From assembly GCA_026399025.1 (NCBI GenBank), contig JAPLRU010000060.1, positions 1 to 43,411 of the forward strand: DNA of 43,411 nt. The letters run 5' to 3'. The notes beneath the pieces are model-generated. The model was given only the letters and a program-made list of their open reading frames with translations, made no database searches and was not told the origin of the DNA. The DNA is from Methylobacter sp. (GTDB lineage: Bacteria; Pseudomonadota; Gammaproteobacteria; Methylococcales; Methylomonadaceae). Within the stretch, counting starts at the first letter, position 1, and each line of letters starts with the position of its first letter. Positions 33,864-43,395 of this stretch are shown one piece after another. Position numbers and translations under genes: made by a program.

Positions 33864-35426
33864 ATGAAGATTGGTATACCTAAAGAGATTCACCCAGGTG
33901 AAAAACGTGTGGCCACTACGCCAGAGGCCGCAGAACAAATTATAAAACTGGGTTTTTCCGTTCTACTCGAAAGCGGTGCCGGGCTTGCCGCGAATATTTC
34001 CGACGAAGCCTACAAAGAAGTCGGCGTTGAAATCGTTAACAACGCCAAAAATTTATGGAAAAAAGCGGACATCGTGATGAAAGTCCGCGCGCCCGAGCGT
34101 CATCCCGAGCTGGCACTGGACGAAATCGATTTGTTATCCAAAGGCGGTCGTTTAATCAGTTTTATCTGGCCTGCGCAAAATGAAGAATTAATGCAGAAGT
34201 TGGCGGCCAAAGACGCCACGGTGTTGGCGATGGACAGTGTGCCGCGCATGTCCAGGGCGCAAAAGCTCGACGCCTTAAGCTCTATGGCCAATATTGCCGG
34301 TTATCGCGCCGTGATTGAAGCCGCGCAGCATTTCGGCCGGTTTTTTACCGGGCAGATTACCGCCGCCGGTAAAATCCCACCCGCCAAGGTGTTGGTGATC
34401 GGCGCCGGTGTGGCCGGTCTTGCCGCTATCGGCACCGCAAAAAGCATGGGCGCTATCGTTAGGGCTTTCGATACCCGGCCCGAAGTGAAAGAGCAAATCG
34501 AAAGCATGGATGCCGAATTTTTATTGTTGGACTTTAAAGAAGAAGGTGCGGGCGCGGGCGGTTACGCTAAAACCATGTCCAAGGAATTTATCGAAGCTGA
34601 AATGGCCTTGTTTGCCAGGCAAGCGATGGAGGTAGACATTATCATCACCACCGCGCTGATTCCCGGCAAACCGGCTCCTAAGCTGATTACCGAAGGCATG
34701 GTTAAATCGATGAAACCGGGCAGTATTATTGTCGATTTGGCGGCCGAACAAGGCGGCAATTGCGCACTGACCGAGAAAGATCAAGTGGTGGTCAAACACG
34801 ACGTGACCATTATCGGTTACAGCAATTTACCCAGCCGCTTGGCGAATCAATCGAGCCAGCTTTACGCAACCAATCTCAGACATTTATTGACCGAACTTTG
34901 CCCCGAGAAAAACGGCGAAATCAACGTCAACATGGAAGACGAGGTGATACGCGGCACCACGGTGATTAAAGAAGGCAAAATCACTTGGCCGCCGCCACCG
35001 CCTAAACTCTCCGCCGCCCCTGCCCCGCAAACCGAAGCGCCCGCTTACGCAGCCGCACAAGAAGCCAAAAAATCCGTCATTCCGGATTCCGTTAAGCAAT
35101 TATTACCTTTAATTATCGGCGGCTTGGCGCTGTTCGGCATCGGTTCGGTAGCTCCGGCGTCGTTCATGTCGCACTTTACGGTGTTTGTGTTGGCCTGCTT
35201 CATCGGTTATCAGGTGATCTGGAATGTGTCCGCATCGTTGCATACGCCGTTAATGAGTGTAACTAATGCGATCAGCGGCATTATCGTGATCGGGGCATTG
35301 GTGCAGATTTCCGCGCCGGGCTTTACCATTAGTGTGCTGGCCGGATTGGCGATACTCATTGCATCTATCAATATTGCCGGTGGCTTTTTAGTCACTCGCC
35401 GTATGTTAGAAATGTTCAGAAAATAA
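33864..35426 (+). CDS. pntA: NAD(P) transhydrogenase, alpha subunit
   Basis: A 520-residue subunit of the proton-translocating transhydrogenase that uses the proton gradient to reduce NADP+ with NADH. The N-terminal NAD(H)-binding domain I spans about 1-380 ([20 protein letters not shown]; dinucleotide loop [20 protein letters not shown] at about 177-196; [12 protein letters not shown]). A Pro/Ala-rich linker with four consecutive prolines (about 375-405) leads to four membrane segments (about 415-515). This is the fused E. coli-type PntA. GGAG lies just upstream of the ATG. pntB follows 12 bp later (chosen start), so they form an operon. Confidence 0.96.
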   Translation: MKIGIPKEIHPGEKRVATTPEAAEQIIKLGFSVLLESGAGLAANISDEAYKEVGVEIVNNAKNLWKKADIVMKVRAPERHPELALDEIDLLSKGGRLISFIWPAQNEELMQKLAAKDATVLAMDSVPRMSRAQKLDALSSMANIAGYRAVIEAAQHFGRFFTGQITAAGKIPPAKVLVIGAGVAGLAAIGTAKSMGAIVRAFDTRPEVKEQIESMDAEFLLLDFKEEGAGAGGYAKTMSKEFIEAEMALFARQAMEVDIIITTALIPGKPAPKLITEGMVKSMKPGSIIVDLAAEQGGNCALTEKDQVVVKHDVTIIGYSNLPSRLANQSSQLYATNLRHLLTELCPEKNGEINVNMEDEVIRGTTVIKEGKITWPPPPPKLSAAPAPQTEAPAYAAAQEAKKSVIPDSVKQLLPLIIGGLALFGIGSVAPASFMSHFTVFVLACFIGYQVIWNVSASLHTPLMSVTNAISGIIVIGALVQISAPGFTISVLAGLAILIASINIAGGFLVTRRMLEMFRK

Positions 35427-35438
35427 TCGGAGAATATG

Positions 35439-36827
35439 ATGTCCCATAGTTTAGTTACGATGTCTTACATCGTCGCCACGATTCTGTTTATTTTAAGCCT
35501 GAGCGGTTTAAGCAACCAGGAAACCGCCCGCCGCGGCAATTATTACGGCATGTTGGGTATGGCGATTGCCATTATCGCTACTACCTTAAGCGGCTCGGTT
35601 ACGTCCTACGCTATTTTGATCGTGGCTTTATTAATCGGCGGCGCTATCGGCGCGAAAGCCGCCTTAAAAGTCGAAATGACGCAAATGCCGGAACTGGTCG
35701 CGATTATGCACAGCTTGGTCGGTATGGCTGCGGTGTTAGTGGGTTACGCCAATTTCATGGACGCGTCCACTACCTTGAGCGGCGTCGAAAAAAATATCCA
35801 TGAAGTGGAAATTTATATCGGTATTTTGATCGGCGCGGTTACTTTTTCCGGGTCGGTGATTGCTTTCGGCAAACTCAGCGAACGCATCAGCGGCAAGCCG
35901 ATGTTATTGCCGGGTCGTCATTGGTTGAATTTAGGTTTGTTGGTGTTAGCCATCATTTTGGGCCGGATGTTCTTGCAACAAACCGAAACCGGCGGCGGCA
36001 CCTTTCCGTTGTTGATGATGACCCTTATTGCATTGGCGTTCGGCGTACACATGGTTATGGCTATCGGCGGCGCGGATATGCCGGTGGTGGTGTCGATGCT
36101 GAACAGTTATTCCGGATGGGCGGCTGCGGCAACCGGTTTTATGTTAAGCAACGATTTACTGATTGTGACCGGCGCATTGGTCGGCAGCAGCGGCGCGATT
36201 TTGAGTTACATCATGTGCCGTGCGATGAACCGCAATTTTATCAGCGTAATTGCTGGCGGTTTCGGTACTTCGGGCGGTGAAGCCGCTGTGGTTGAAGGCG
36301 ACGTAACGCCGATCAGCGCCGAAGATACCGCGCAATTATTGTTGGACGCTAAAAACATCATGATCATTCCGGGTTACGGCATGGCGGTTGCGCAAGCTCA
36401 GCATACGGTGAACGAAATCACCAAACTGTTGCGCGATAAAGGCAAAAAAGTCGGTTTCGGCATTCATCCCGTTGCAGGACGGATGCCCGGACATATGAAC
36501 GTGCTGCTGGCCGAAGCCAAAGTGCCTTACGACATCGTTTATGAAATGGACGAAATCAATGAAGATTGGGGCCATGTCGATGTGTCCATCGTGATCGGCG
36601 CTAACGACATTGTTAACCCGTCCGCATTGGATGATCCGAACAGCCCGATTGCCGGTATGCCGGTGTTGGAATGCTGGAAAGGCGAAACCACAGTGGTGCT
36701 TAAACGCAGCATGGCGTCAGGTTATGCCGGTGTAGGTAATCCGTTATTTGTATTGGAAAACACCCGGATGTTGTTCGGTGATGCCAATGCGACGATGCAA
36801 GCGGTGTTAAAGGCATTGAAGGGCTAA
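35439..36827 (+). CDS. pntB: NAD(P) transhydrogenase, beta subunit
   Basis: A 462-residue membrane subunit. I place the start at the second ATG (35439, [13 protein letters not shown]) because GGAG at 35429-35432 is 6 bp away and E. coli PntB begins similarly; the ATG at 35436 is too close. Residues about 1-260 hold eight or nine membrane helices. The C-terminal NADP(H)-binding domain III shows [13 protein letters not shown] (about 305-317), [20 protein letters not shown] and [10 protein letters not shown]. It pairs with pntA to form the NADPH supply for biosynthesis. Confidence 0.96.
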   Translation: MSHSLVTMSYIVATILFILSLSGLSNQETARRGNYYGMLGMAIAIIATTLSGSVTSYAILIVALLIGGAIGAKAALKVEMTQMPELVAIMHSLVGMAAVLVGYANFMDASTTLSGVEKNIHEVEIYIGILIGAVTFSGSVIAFGKLSERISGKPMLLPGRHWLNLGLLVLAIILGRMFLQQTETGGGTFPLLMMTLIALAFGVHMVMAIGGADMPVVVSMLNSYSGWAAAATGFMLSNDLLIVTGALVGSSGAILSYIMCRAMNRNFISVIAGGFGTSGGEAAVVEGDVTPISAEDTAQLLLDAKNIMIIPGYGMAVAQAQHTVNEITKLLRDKGKKVGFGIHPVAGRMPGHMNVLLAEAKVPYDIVYEMDEINEDWGHVDVSIVIGANDIVNPSALDDPNSPIAGMPVLECWKGETTVVLKRSMASGYAGVGNPLFVLENTRMLFGDANATMQAVLKALKG

Positions 36828-36853
36828 AACATTCACCACGAAGAACTATTAAT

Positions 36854-37133
36854 ATCGTTCCCACGCTCCGGCGTGGGAATGCAGTGAGGGACGCTCCGGC
36901 GTCCCGCACCGCTGGAGCGGTATTCCGGCATTCCCACGCCGGAGAGACTGTGAAAGTATTATCAAAATGAGTTTAAAAACCTATTCACCACGAAGACACG
37001 AAGTTCACGAAGAAAAAATAATTTATTAAACTCAATGCATTAAAAACTTCGTGTCCTTCGTGTCTTCGTGGTGAAGGCTTTTGCTTTTGTTCTAAAACGA
37101 ATACTTTCACAGTCTCCGGAGCGTGGGAACGAT
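36854..37133. repeat. Multi-hairpin repeat, split by a MITE
   Basis: ATCGTTCCCACGCTCCGGCG ... up to 36944 and 37116-37133 (CCGGAGCGTGGGAACGAT) together reconstruct the element seen intact at 25077-25179. The break is at CCGGAG, which is duplicated on both sides of the inserted 171 bp. Confidence 0.88.
36945..37115. mobile_element. 171-bp MITE-like element, copy 1
   Basis: Terminal inverted repeats AGACTGTGAAAGTATT at both ends, subterminal inverted repeats TTCACCACGAAGACACGAAG / CTTCGTGTCTTCGTGGTGAA, no coding capacity, and a 6-bp target duplication CCGGAG at 36939-36944 and 37116-37121. These are hallmarks of a non-autonomous transposable element. The mobilising transposase is not in the window. 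Confidence 0.85.
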
Positions 37134-37160
37134 AGCGTCAGTTTAATCACTATCCGCGTT

Positions 37161-40100
37161 CTATTTTTTGCTTGCGGGCAACCTCAACACGTCTCCGCTG
37201 CTAAACTTTCCATAACGCAACAAGATTGCCGGCAACAATAATAAATTCAGCAACGTTGAAGAAGCCAAGCCGCCGATGATAATCGCAGCCATCGGCCCCA
37301 TGATCTCACGCCCCGGATTATCGCTATTGAACGCAATCGGAAACATCGCTAAAGCGGTGACCAACGCCGTCATCAAAATCGACGGCAAACGTTCCTGCGC
37401 ACCCAGCACGGCGGTGTCCAGGTTCCAGCTGTTTCCCTCAACTTCGACCAAATAGCGATAATGCGATAACAGCATGATGCTGTTGCGCACAGTAATGCCG
37501 AACAGCGTGACAAAACCCACGACCGAACCGACCGATAATGTCGCTCCGCTTAGCACCACCGCAGCAACCCCGCCGACCAGCGCAAAAGGCAGGTTAGCCA
37601 AGGTCAGCAACATATGCCGTATGCTGCCGATGGCGATATAGATAAAGATCAGCACTCCGGCGCCCGCTAACAGCGAATGTAAAATTAACTCTTTCCGCGC
37701 TTGCGCCTGTTCAATGGCGGCGCCGGTGAATTCTGGATAAATATCCGCCGAGAACGGAATCTCTTTTAAGACCCGCGCTTTAAGTTCGTTCATAAACTCA
37801 TCAAGATCTCGGTCAAGCGCATTGCCGGTCACGGTTTGCCGCCGTTGCGAGCCTTGATGCAGAATATTATAGCGGCCGGCCGAATGCCTGATTTCCGCGA
37901 CCTGCTCCAGCGTAATCATGGTTCCGTCCAAAGTCCTGATCGGCAACTTGGCTATCGATTCGGTTTGCTGTCTTAGTTCAGGCGTTAAGGTCACCGCGAC
38001 AGTGTAGATTTTATTGCCCTGAATGTTTTTACCGACCACTCGGGTTTCATAAGCGGCCTGCACAGTATCGACAATTTGCGCAGGCATGACGCCCCAGAAG
38101 CCGAGCTGGTCGAGATTCAACACAATTTGCAGCAACGGCGTACCGGGCGGCGAGCGCAACTGCACATCGGTCGCGCCGTCTATCTCGCGCATAATTTGAG
38201 CAACGGCCTGCGCTTTCGCATCCAACCGATTCAGGTCGTTGCCGTAAATATTGACCACCACCGGCGAGGTGTAGCCGGAAATAGTCTCATCGACCCGCTC
38301 GGTTAAAAAGGTGTTGGCCTCGAATAAAATACCGGGAAAACCGACCAGAATCGCTCGCAGCCGGTCCTTGATCCGCTGTTGCTGAGCGCCCGACATCGGT
38401 TCCAAGCGGACTTCATACTCGCTGTAATGGCTGCCGTAGGTATCGGCGCCCCGCTCTGCCCTGCCCGCCCATTGCGATACCGACTGGATGCCGGGAACCG
38501 CCATAAACTGCTCGGTCAGCTTGCTGCCGATTCTGATCGATTCTTGCAACGACGTGCCGGGAATGCTGGTGGTATGGACGATGTAGTGGCCTTCGCGCAA
38601 TTCGGGCAGAAATTTGCTGTCGAGACTGAAAAAAGCCAGTAAACCTGACAGGCAAACAATAACGCTGCCGCTTATGACCGGCTTAAAATACCGGGAAACC
38701 TTGCTTAATACATTTTTGTACAGCGGCTTGATGCGCCTAATCAGCGGCGGATCGTCATTGGCGATCAGCGCATTGCCCAACAGCGCATAACACAGCGCCG
38801 GCGTTAAGGTCAGCGCGACCAGCAGCGAAATTAAAATCGCCAGAATATAAGAGTATCCCAGCGGCGCAAACAAACGTCCGGCCACGCCGTTTAAAGTCAA
38901 CAACGGCACAAAAACCAGCGCGACGATAAAGCTGGCGTAAACCACCGAGCTGCGTACCTCCAGCGATGCGCGATAAACCACATCGGCAATCGGCAACGGT
39001 TGGGCTAACAACCGATTTTCGCGCAAACGCCGGAAAATGTTTTCGGTATCGATAATCGCATCGTCAACCACCTCCCCCAACGCAATCGCCAAACCGCCCA
39101 GCACCATGATATTCAGATTAACCCCGGTTTCCAGCAGCACAATCACCGCGCCGATCAACGACACCGGAATCGCCAGCGCGGAAATAAACGCGCTGCGGAA
39201 ATTGAACAAAAACAGATACAAAACGATCAGCACGAACAAGCCGCCGATCAGTAAATGCCCGGACAAATTGCTCAGCGAGCGTTCGATATAATCGGCCGGG
39301 CGGAACAGGTGCGAGTAAAAGTTAATGTCCTGTTTGGTGAAAATAGGTTCGAATTCTTGCAGCGTCTGCTCGACTTGTTTAGACACCGATAAGGTATTGG
39401 CTCCGTATTGCCCGATCACCATCATCACGATGCCGGATTTTCCCATAATTTGCGCCGCGCCAATCGGCGGCTCCGGCGCATAGGCTATCGTCGCGGCTTC
39501 GCCCAAGGTCACATTGCGGCCCTGGTCCCGCTTGACGATAATCTTGCCGAATTGCTCCGGTGTGACGGGCTGCCCGGTCATCTGCAAAGTAAAGCGCTGA
39601 TTATTGTTTTCGATAAAACCGCCGCCCTGAATATTTCCGGCCTGTGACGCGGCCTGGATAATATCTTCCAGAGTCAGGTTAAAGCGATGCAATTGCAGCG
39701 GATCGACTTGGATTTGCAATTGCTGAATATCGCCGCCGAACACATTCACATCGGCAACGCCCGGAACAGCCTTCAAGCGCGGCACAATTGTCCAATCGAC
39801 CAAACTGCGCAAGGCCATCAAATCGGTTTGATCGTCTTTGCTTAAGCCAATAGTTAAAACCGTCGCCGAAGACGACGACAGCGGTATCGCAACCGGGGTA
39901 ATGCCCAGCGGCAATTGTCCGGCCAGCGTGGTCAAGCGCTCGCTGATCAGCTGGCGGTTACGGTACACGTCGCTGTCTTCGTCGAAGGTTGCGATAATAA
40001 TCGACAGGCCCTGAATGGATTCGGAGCGCACCGACTTCATGCCGATCAAGCCGCTGATCGAGGTTTCGATTTGTTGGGTGACCAGCACTTCAACCTGCTC

Positions 40101-40274
40101 CGAAGACAGGCCGGGCGATTCGGTTTGGATGATGACCTGTTTAGGGGAGAATTCAGGAAAAATATCCAGACCGGCGGTGGCGAAGCGGTAGCTGCCGTAG
40201 AGCAGGATCAAAACGGCAAGCGCGATGACGATGCCGTAGAAACGGATGGAGAAGCGGACTAGGGTGGCTAGCAT
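37161..40274 (-). CDS. Heavy-metal-type RND efflux pump, inner-membrane subunit (CusA/CzcA family)
   Basis: A 1037-residue RND transporter with 12 expected membrane helices: one at about 10-32, a cluster at about 340-540, one near 545, and a final cluster at about 860-1020. The N-terminus (FYGIVIALAVLILLYGSY..LDIFPEFSPKQVIIQTESPGLSSEQVE) and the helix-4 proton-relay motif GEVVDDAIIDTENIFRR (around residue 400) place it in the HME subfamily with CusA/CzcA, which export Cu(I)/Ag(I) or Zn/Co/Cd with a periplasmic adaptor and an outer-membrane channel. Neither partner gene is next to it. The gene just upstream on the same strand is a methylase of a restriction system, so the normal CBA operon order is broken. 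Metal specificity cannot be told from sequence alone. Confidence 0.9.
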   Translation of the reverse strand: MLATLVRFSIRFYGIVIALAVLILLYGSYRFATAGLDIFPEFSPKQVIIQTESPGLSSEQVEVLVTQQIETSISGLIGMKSVRSESIQGLSIIIATFDEDSDVYRNRQLISERLTTLAGQLPLGITPVAIPLSSSSATVLTIGLSKDDQTDLMALRSLVDWTIVPRLKAVPGVADVNVFGGDIQQLQIQVDPLQLHRFNLTLEDIIQAASQAGNIQGGGFIENNNQRFTLQMTGQPVTPEQFGKIIVKRDQGRNVTLGEAATIAYAPEPPIGAAQIMGKSGIVMMVIGQYGANTLSVSKQVEQTLQEFEPIFTKQDINFYSHLFRPADYIERSLSNLSGHLLIGGLFVLIVLYLFLFNFRSAFISALAIPVSLIGAVIVLLETGVNLNIMVLGGLAIALGEVVDDAIIDTENIFRRLRENRLLAQPLPIADVVYRASLEVRSSVVYASFIVALVFVPLLTLNGVAGRLFAPLGYSYILAILISLLVALTLTPALCYALLGNALIANDDPPLIRRIKPLYKNVLSKVSRYFKPVISGSVIVCLSGLLAFFSLDSKFLPELREGHYIVHTTSIPGTSLQESIRIGSKLTEQFMAVPGIQSVSQWAGRAERGADTYGSHYSEYEVRLEPMSGAQQQRIKDRLRAILVGFPGILFEANTFLTERVDETISGYTSPVVVNIYGNDLNRLDAKAQAVAQIMREIDGATDVQLRSPPGTPLLQIVLNLDQLGFWGVMPAQIVDTVQAAYETRVVGKNIQGNKIYTVAVTLTPELRQQTESIAKLPIRTLDGTMITLEQVAEIRHSAGRYNILHQGSQRRQTVTGNALDRDLDEFMNELKARVLKEIPFSADIYPEFTGAAIEQAQARKELILHSLLAGAGVLIFIYIAIGSIRHMLLTLANLPFALVGGVAAVVLSGATLSVGSVVGFVTLFGITVRNSIMLLSHYRYLVEVEGNSWNLDTAVLGAQERLPSILMTALVTALAMFPIAFNSDNPGREIMGPMAAIIIGGLASSTLLNLLLLPAILLRYGKFSSGDVLRLPASKK

Positions 40275-40352
40275 GGGTTAGGAATTTTAATTATAAGCGG
40301 AAAAATAGCTCAAGCCGACAGCAAGCTATAGCACGGCTGCCGAAACGATTTA

Positions 40353-41270
40353 TTATGCCGCGCCATATTTCGCTTGCGTTTCAAACAAGGAGTATTGAAT
40401 TGGACTTTCTTTTTTCCACTCGATAGAGATGGCATTGAAATTTGTAACCAAGGCTTCAATCACAGGGTTTCTGTTTGTTTCCTTACCACCAACATGATAG
40501 AAGTGCTCACGGGTAAGAACGGAATGCTTAGCCCATAGGGTTTTAATGTATTCGTTTTCCCGATAATCATTATGATGCCATGTCGATAAAATAAATTTCC
40601 CTTCAAAATCGGAAAGCCTATCAAATAGCTCTCTTTCGTGAGAATCGTCCCAACCATTATAGTAATCAACATGCCTGCCAATATAAGGCGGATCGCAATA
40701 AATAATATCTGATGGCAATGCTTCGGAAATGGTTTTGTTGAAATCCTGACACTTGAATACGAACTCTTTTGTCTTAATTATTTTGCAAGCCCAATCCACT
40801 TGATTAGTAATTTTCGTTATATAAGCTTGCGCGAAGCGTTGCGGCTTTCTACAGAAAGGAATGTTAAATCCGCCTTTTCGATTGAAGCGGATCATGCCAT
40901 TGAACCCGGCACGATTAACAAACAAAAAATCCAGAGGCGAATGCTCGGAGTTAAATCGCTCTCTTACAAAGTAATAGTGCTCTTCACCTTTCGATAAAAG
41001 AAGCTCACCTTCGTGTGTTAGATACTCCTTAACCACTTCCGGCGTTATTTCCCCGGAGGCTATACCGGAATAAAAATTAATCAAGTGAGGATTTGCGTCA
41101 CATAAAATTGCACGATGAGGCGCAACATTAAAAGCTACCGCGCCAGTGCCCATAAAAGGCTCAATCCATGCACCTGTAAAATCACTAGGAACAATACTTT
41201 TTATCCAAGGCACGAGTTTGGTTTTTATGCCTTGCGACTTGATTGGTGGCACACCGGTTTTTACGATCAT
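40353..41270 (-). CDS. D12-class DNA adenine methyltransferase (EcoRV-type)
   Basis: A 305-residue Dam-like N6-adenine methylase. Motif [14 protein letters not shown] (about 36-48), the D12-class segment [20 protein letters not shown] (117-136) and the catalytic motif IV DPPY (193-196) are visible. M.EcoRV belongs to the same D12 class, and the gene upstream encodes an EcoRV-like nuclease, so it should protect GATATC by adenine methylation (inference). Its ATG overlaps the nuclease stop (ATGA at 41267-41270), giving translational coupling. The coding sequence is AT-rich compared with the downstream RND gene, which suggests transfer. Confidence 0.9.
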   Translation of the reverse strand: MIVKTGVPPIKSQGIKTKLVPWIKSIVPSDFTGAWIEPFMGTGAVAFNVAPHRAILCDANPHLINFYSGIASGEITPEVVKEYLTHEGELLLSKGEEHYYFVRERFNSEHSPLDFLFVNRAGFNGMIRFNRKGGFNIPFCRKPQRFAQAYITKITNQVDWACKIIKTKEFVFKCQDFNKTISEALPSDIIYCDPPYIGRHVDYYNGWDDSHERELFDRLSDFEGKFILSTWHHNDYRENEYIKTLWAKHSVLTREHFYHVGGKETNRNPVIEALVTNFNAISIEWKKESPIQYSLFETQAKYGAA

Positions 41271-42097
41271 TCTTCGCCATTCCTCTTATTTATAACCAAC
41301 GATAAATCACCATTTTTATATGCTACGAAATCTCGTAACGTAGAGATTATTTTTGCTTCACCATTTCCATTCAGGATGGTTATTTTTTTATAGTTTATCC
41401 AATACTCATCAAACCAGTGTTCGCCAAGCTTTGAAAACATACCTTGCCCGCTGATTATATCGACGATATTGTTGATGCTTCCGATATTAGCAGTATTACC
41501 GCTACCGCCTTTATCACTTGCGATTTTCCATTTTTCCGCCACAAAGAACTGGAAATTTCTTACTACCGAAGTAATTGAATGCAGCTCATTAATACTGCAC
41601 GCTTTTGTCTCATCAATGCTTGCGCCATCGGCCCTATCATAGATGATGCCAAGACAAAAATGACCTGAATAGGTACTGTAGGGAAACTGGATATTTTTAC
41701 TGCTGGTGCGATGTTCAAAATATTTGCCATGCGAACCCAATGTAAAGCCATTGCATAGATGCGGCTTTTTTGGATTCCGATAGGTTGTCTTAAAATCAAC
41801 GGCGAATCTGACAGAGTCATCATCGGCTTTAACAAACGATATGTCGGGATAGTAATTCTGGTGATCGGCAAGAACCACCTTGTAGCCATTAATTTGCGCG
41901 AACTGCAAAATTTTAGGGAATAGATGAATTTCAAGGATTTTCGATACGATCTTCGTATCGGAAGAAATTGTGTATACGTTTTTGAAGACATCAATAAAGC
42001 CTTTGACTGTCCATTGACCGTCCTCAGTACTAATGTGTTCTTTAAACTCGGAGACGAATTCCTCAAGTTTTTCTGCAAAGATTTCTTTTTCTGTCAT
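41267..42097 (-). CDS. EcoRV-family type II restriction endonuclease
   Basis: A 276-residue homologue of R.EcoRV. The catalytic residues align as Asp85 (NYYPDISF; EcoRV Asp74), Asp101 and Lys103 ([10 protein letters not shown]; EcoRV Asp90/Lys92). The DNA-recognition loop is conserved as [10 protein letters not shown] (198-207; EcoRV GSGNTTNIGS), as are SDTK near residue 46-49 and [10 protein letters not shown]. This predicts recognition of GATATC with a blunt cut. It is the first gene of a nuclease-methylase operon; EcoRV itself has divergent genes, so the order here differs. About 30 residues longer than EcoRV, mainly at the N-terminus. The gene looks intact. Confidence 0.92.
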   Translation of the reverse strand: MTEKEIFAEKLEEFVSEFKEHISTEDGQWTVKGFIDVFKNVYTISSDTKIVSKILEIHLFPKILQFAQINGYKVVLADHQNYYPDISFVKADDDSVRFAVDFKTTYRNPKKPHLCNGFTLGSHGKYFEHRTSSKNIQFPYSTYSGHFCLGIIYDRADGASIDETKACSINELHSITSVVRNFQFFVAEKWKIASDKGGSGNTANIGSINNIVDIISGQGMFSKLGEHWFDEYWINYKKITILNGNGEAKIISTLRDFVAYKNGDLSLVINKRNGEE

Positions 42098-42120
42098 GTG
42101 AATATGTTATTGCTAGTTTC

Positions 42121-42219
42121 GAAGCTCCAGCTTGGAAATTCAGTTACGGAAGCTCTAGCTTCCCGTTTCGCGAAGCTAGAGCTTCGCCTCCTGGGTTCCC
42201 AATCTGGAGATTGGGAACC
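42121..42219. repeat. Palindromic repeat upstream of the restriction operon
   Basis: GAAGCTCCAGCTTGG, GGAAGCTCTAGCTTCC, CGAAGCTAGAGCTTCG and a perfect stem GGTTCCCAATCT-gg-AGATTGGGAACC (42194-42219). A series of short hairpins of the REP type at the 5' border of the restriction-modification genes. No gene lies in 42098-42291. Confidence 0.75.
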
Positions 42220-42291
42220 AGCTCGATGTGCTGAACGCAATGAAACGCATCAATCGCGAACGATGCGCTACTTTCGTCTGCACTTCCTTCT

Positions 42292-42534
42292 CTAACGAGA
42301 AGCGATTGATTCCATTGGAACCATTTCAGCAAGCAATGTCTCAGGCGAAATATCCTGTTCATGCGGCCAAGTTATAGCACCAAACAAAATACCGACTCGG
42401 TTAAAATAATGCACATTCCGAAGCTCGCGAAAAACACCATGGTCCAGATAAGGCTTCACGTCGAATATCCCTTTGCGCCCATCTTCGATTTCGACATAGA
42501 GGCAATAGTCCGGCAGCGGTTTTACGTTTTTCAC
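42292..42534 (-). CDS. DUF2442 protein
   Basis: An 80-residue protein with a GTG start (GTGAAAAAC) preceded by GTGGGAT. It matches DUF2442: VKPLPDYCLYVEIEDGRKGIFDVKPYLDHGVFRELRNVHYFNRVGILFGAITWPHEQDISPETLL. Members are usually next to a DUF4160 gene and are suspected toxin-antitoxin or regulatory components. No DUF4160 partner is here. It lies directly after a broken MazF-like gene on the same strand. Confidence 0.78.
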   Translation of the reverse strand: MKNVKPLPDYCLYVEIEDGRKGIFDVKPYLDHGVFRELRNVHYFNRVGILFGAITWPHEQDISPETLLAEMVPMESIASR

Positions 42535-42547
42535 ATCCCACTACATA

Positions 42548-42898
42548 TTAACAATGGTTAAACAACTCGCTGAAAGCCTTGATAACTGCTTGCTGATCAC
42601 TATCGGCCAAAATACCGGCCTTCCTGATAATCAAGCGATTATCGAGAGTAAATAATTTCATCCGAACAATGGAAGCTCAAGAAAGTCCGGCGCTGCTCAA
42701 GTCGGAGATATTCACGTCATGCAACCAATCGGAATTTTTGGCGCTCGTAATCATTGCCAAAACCGAATGTCCCACCGAAGCATTAAATACGGTATTGGAT
42801 AACACTACCGCAGGTCGCCTTTTTACCGCATCTCGGTCCGTGAACGGGAAAGGCACGACCACAACCGAAAACGATTCAAAGATCGGCATACGCTTCAT
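42548..42898 (-). pseudogene. MazF/PemK-family toxin interrupted by an in-frame stop
   Basis: The reading frame begins MKRMPIFESFSVVVVPFPFTDRDAVKRRPAVVLSNTVFN and runs to ISDLSSAGLS, then meets TGA at 42677-42679. Without any frame change it continues ASIVRMKLFTLDNRLIIRKAG to a stop at 42548, which is the normal C-terminal part of MazF/PemK toxins (VRxKLFTLD). So one codon separates a full-length toxin of about 116 residues from a truncated 73-residue product. MazF toxins are sequence-specific mRNA nucleases; the truncated form should lack the C-terminal strands and be inactive. It overlaps the antitoxin gene by 23 bp. A sequencing error is the main alternative. Confidence 0.8.
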
Positions 42899-43103
42899 CG
42901 TCCGCTGCCGAATTCCATTCGCTTAGCGTATCCTGCAATGCCTCGGTAAAAGCGGTATCGATAGACGGTGCCTTGCGCAAGTGGACGCCGGTCTGGTCGA
43001 TTTCGAAAATAATCGCGTCGCCTTCATGCAGGTCCAAGACTTCGAGTACCTGCTCCGGAATGGTGGCCTGATTATGGTGTATTAGCTGACTGTTGGCTTG
43101 CAT
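42876..43103 (-). CDS. AbrB/MazE-type antitoxin
   Basis: A 75-residue protein with an N-terminal AbrB-type swapped-hairpin DNA-binding region (NSQLIHHNQATIPEQVLEVLDLHEGDAIIFEIDQTGVHLRKA, about 4-46) and an acidic C-terminus (ALQDTLSEWNSAADDEAYADL) for toxin binding. AGGAG lies 8 bp before the ATG. It is the first gene of a two-gene unit with the MazF-like gene, overlapping by 23 bp, but that toxin is broken. The gene itself is intact. Confidence 0.85.
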   Translation of the reverse strand: MQANSQLIHHNQATIPEQVLEVLDLHEGDAIIFEIDQTGVHLRKAPSIDTAFTEALQDTLSEWNSAADDEAYADL

Positions 43104-43123
43104 ACATTAAACTCCTGGTTGCT

Positions 43124-43395
43124 ATCGTTCCCACGCTCCGGAGACTGTGAAAATATTCGTTTTATAACAAAAGCAAAAGCATTCACCACGAAGGCACGAA
43201 GGACACGAAGTTTTCAATACACTGAATTTAAATAATTATTTTTCCTTCGTGCTCTTCGTGCCTTCGTGGTGAAAAGTTTTTTAAACCGATTTTGATAATA
43301 CTTTCACAGTCTCTCCGGCGTGTGAATGCAGTGAGGGACGCTCCTGCGTCCCGTACCGCTAGAGCGGTACTTCGGCGTTCCCCACGCCGGAGCGT
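43124..43395. repeat. Multi-hairpin repeat, split by a MITE (copy at the window end)
   Basis: ATCGTTCCCACGCTCCGG (43124-43141) and 43313-43395 (CTCCGGCGTGTGAATGCAGT ... CACGCCGGAGCGT) rebuild most of the element seen intact at 25077-25179. The break is at CTCCGG, duplicated on both sides. Confidence 0.85.
43142..43312. mobile_element. 171-bp MITE-like element, copy 2
   Basis: Same length and structure as 36945-37115 but in the opposite orientation: left end AGACTGTGAAAATATTCG, right end AATACTTTCACAGTCT, inner TTCACCACGAAGGCACGAAG / CTTCGTGCCTTCGTGGTGAA. Target duplication CTCCGG at 43136-43141 and 43313-43318. No coding capacity. Confidence 0.85.

Noticed and set aside
42677-42679. TGA in the MazF-like gene as a selenocysteine codon
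   Set aside because: The position is not a catalytic Cys in this family and I see no SECIS-like hairpin just downstream; a plain nonsense change or sequencing error is more likely.
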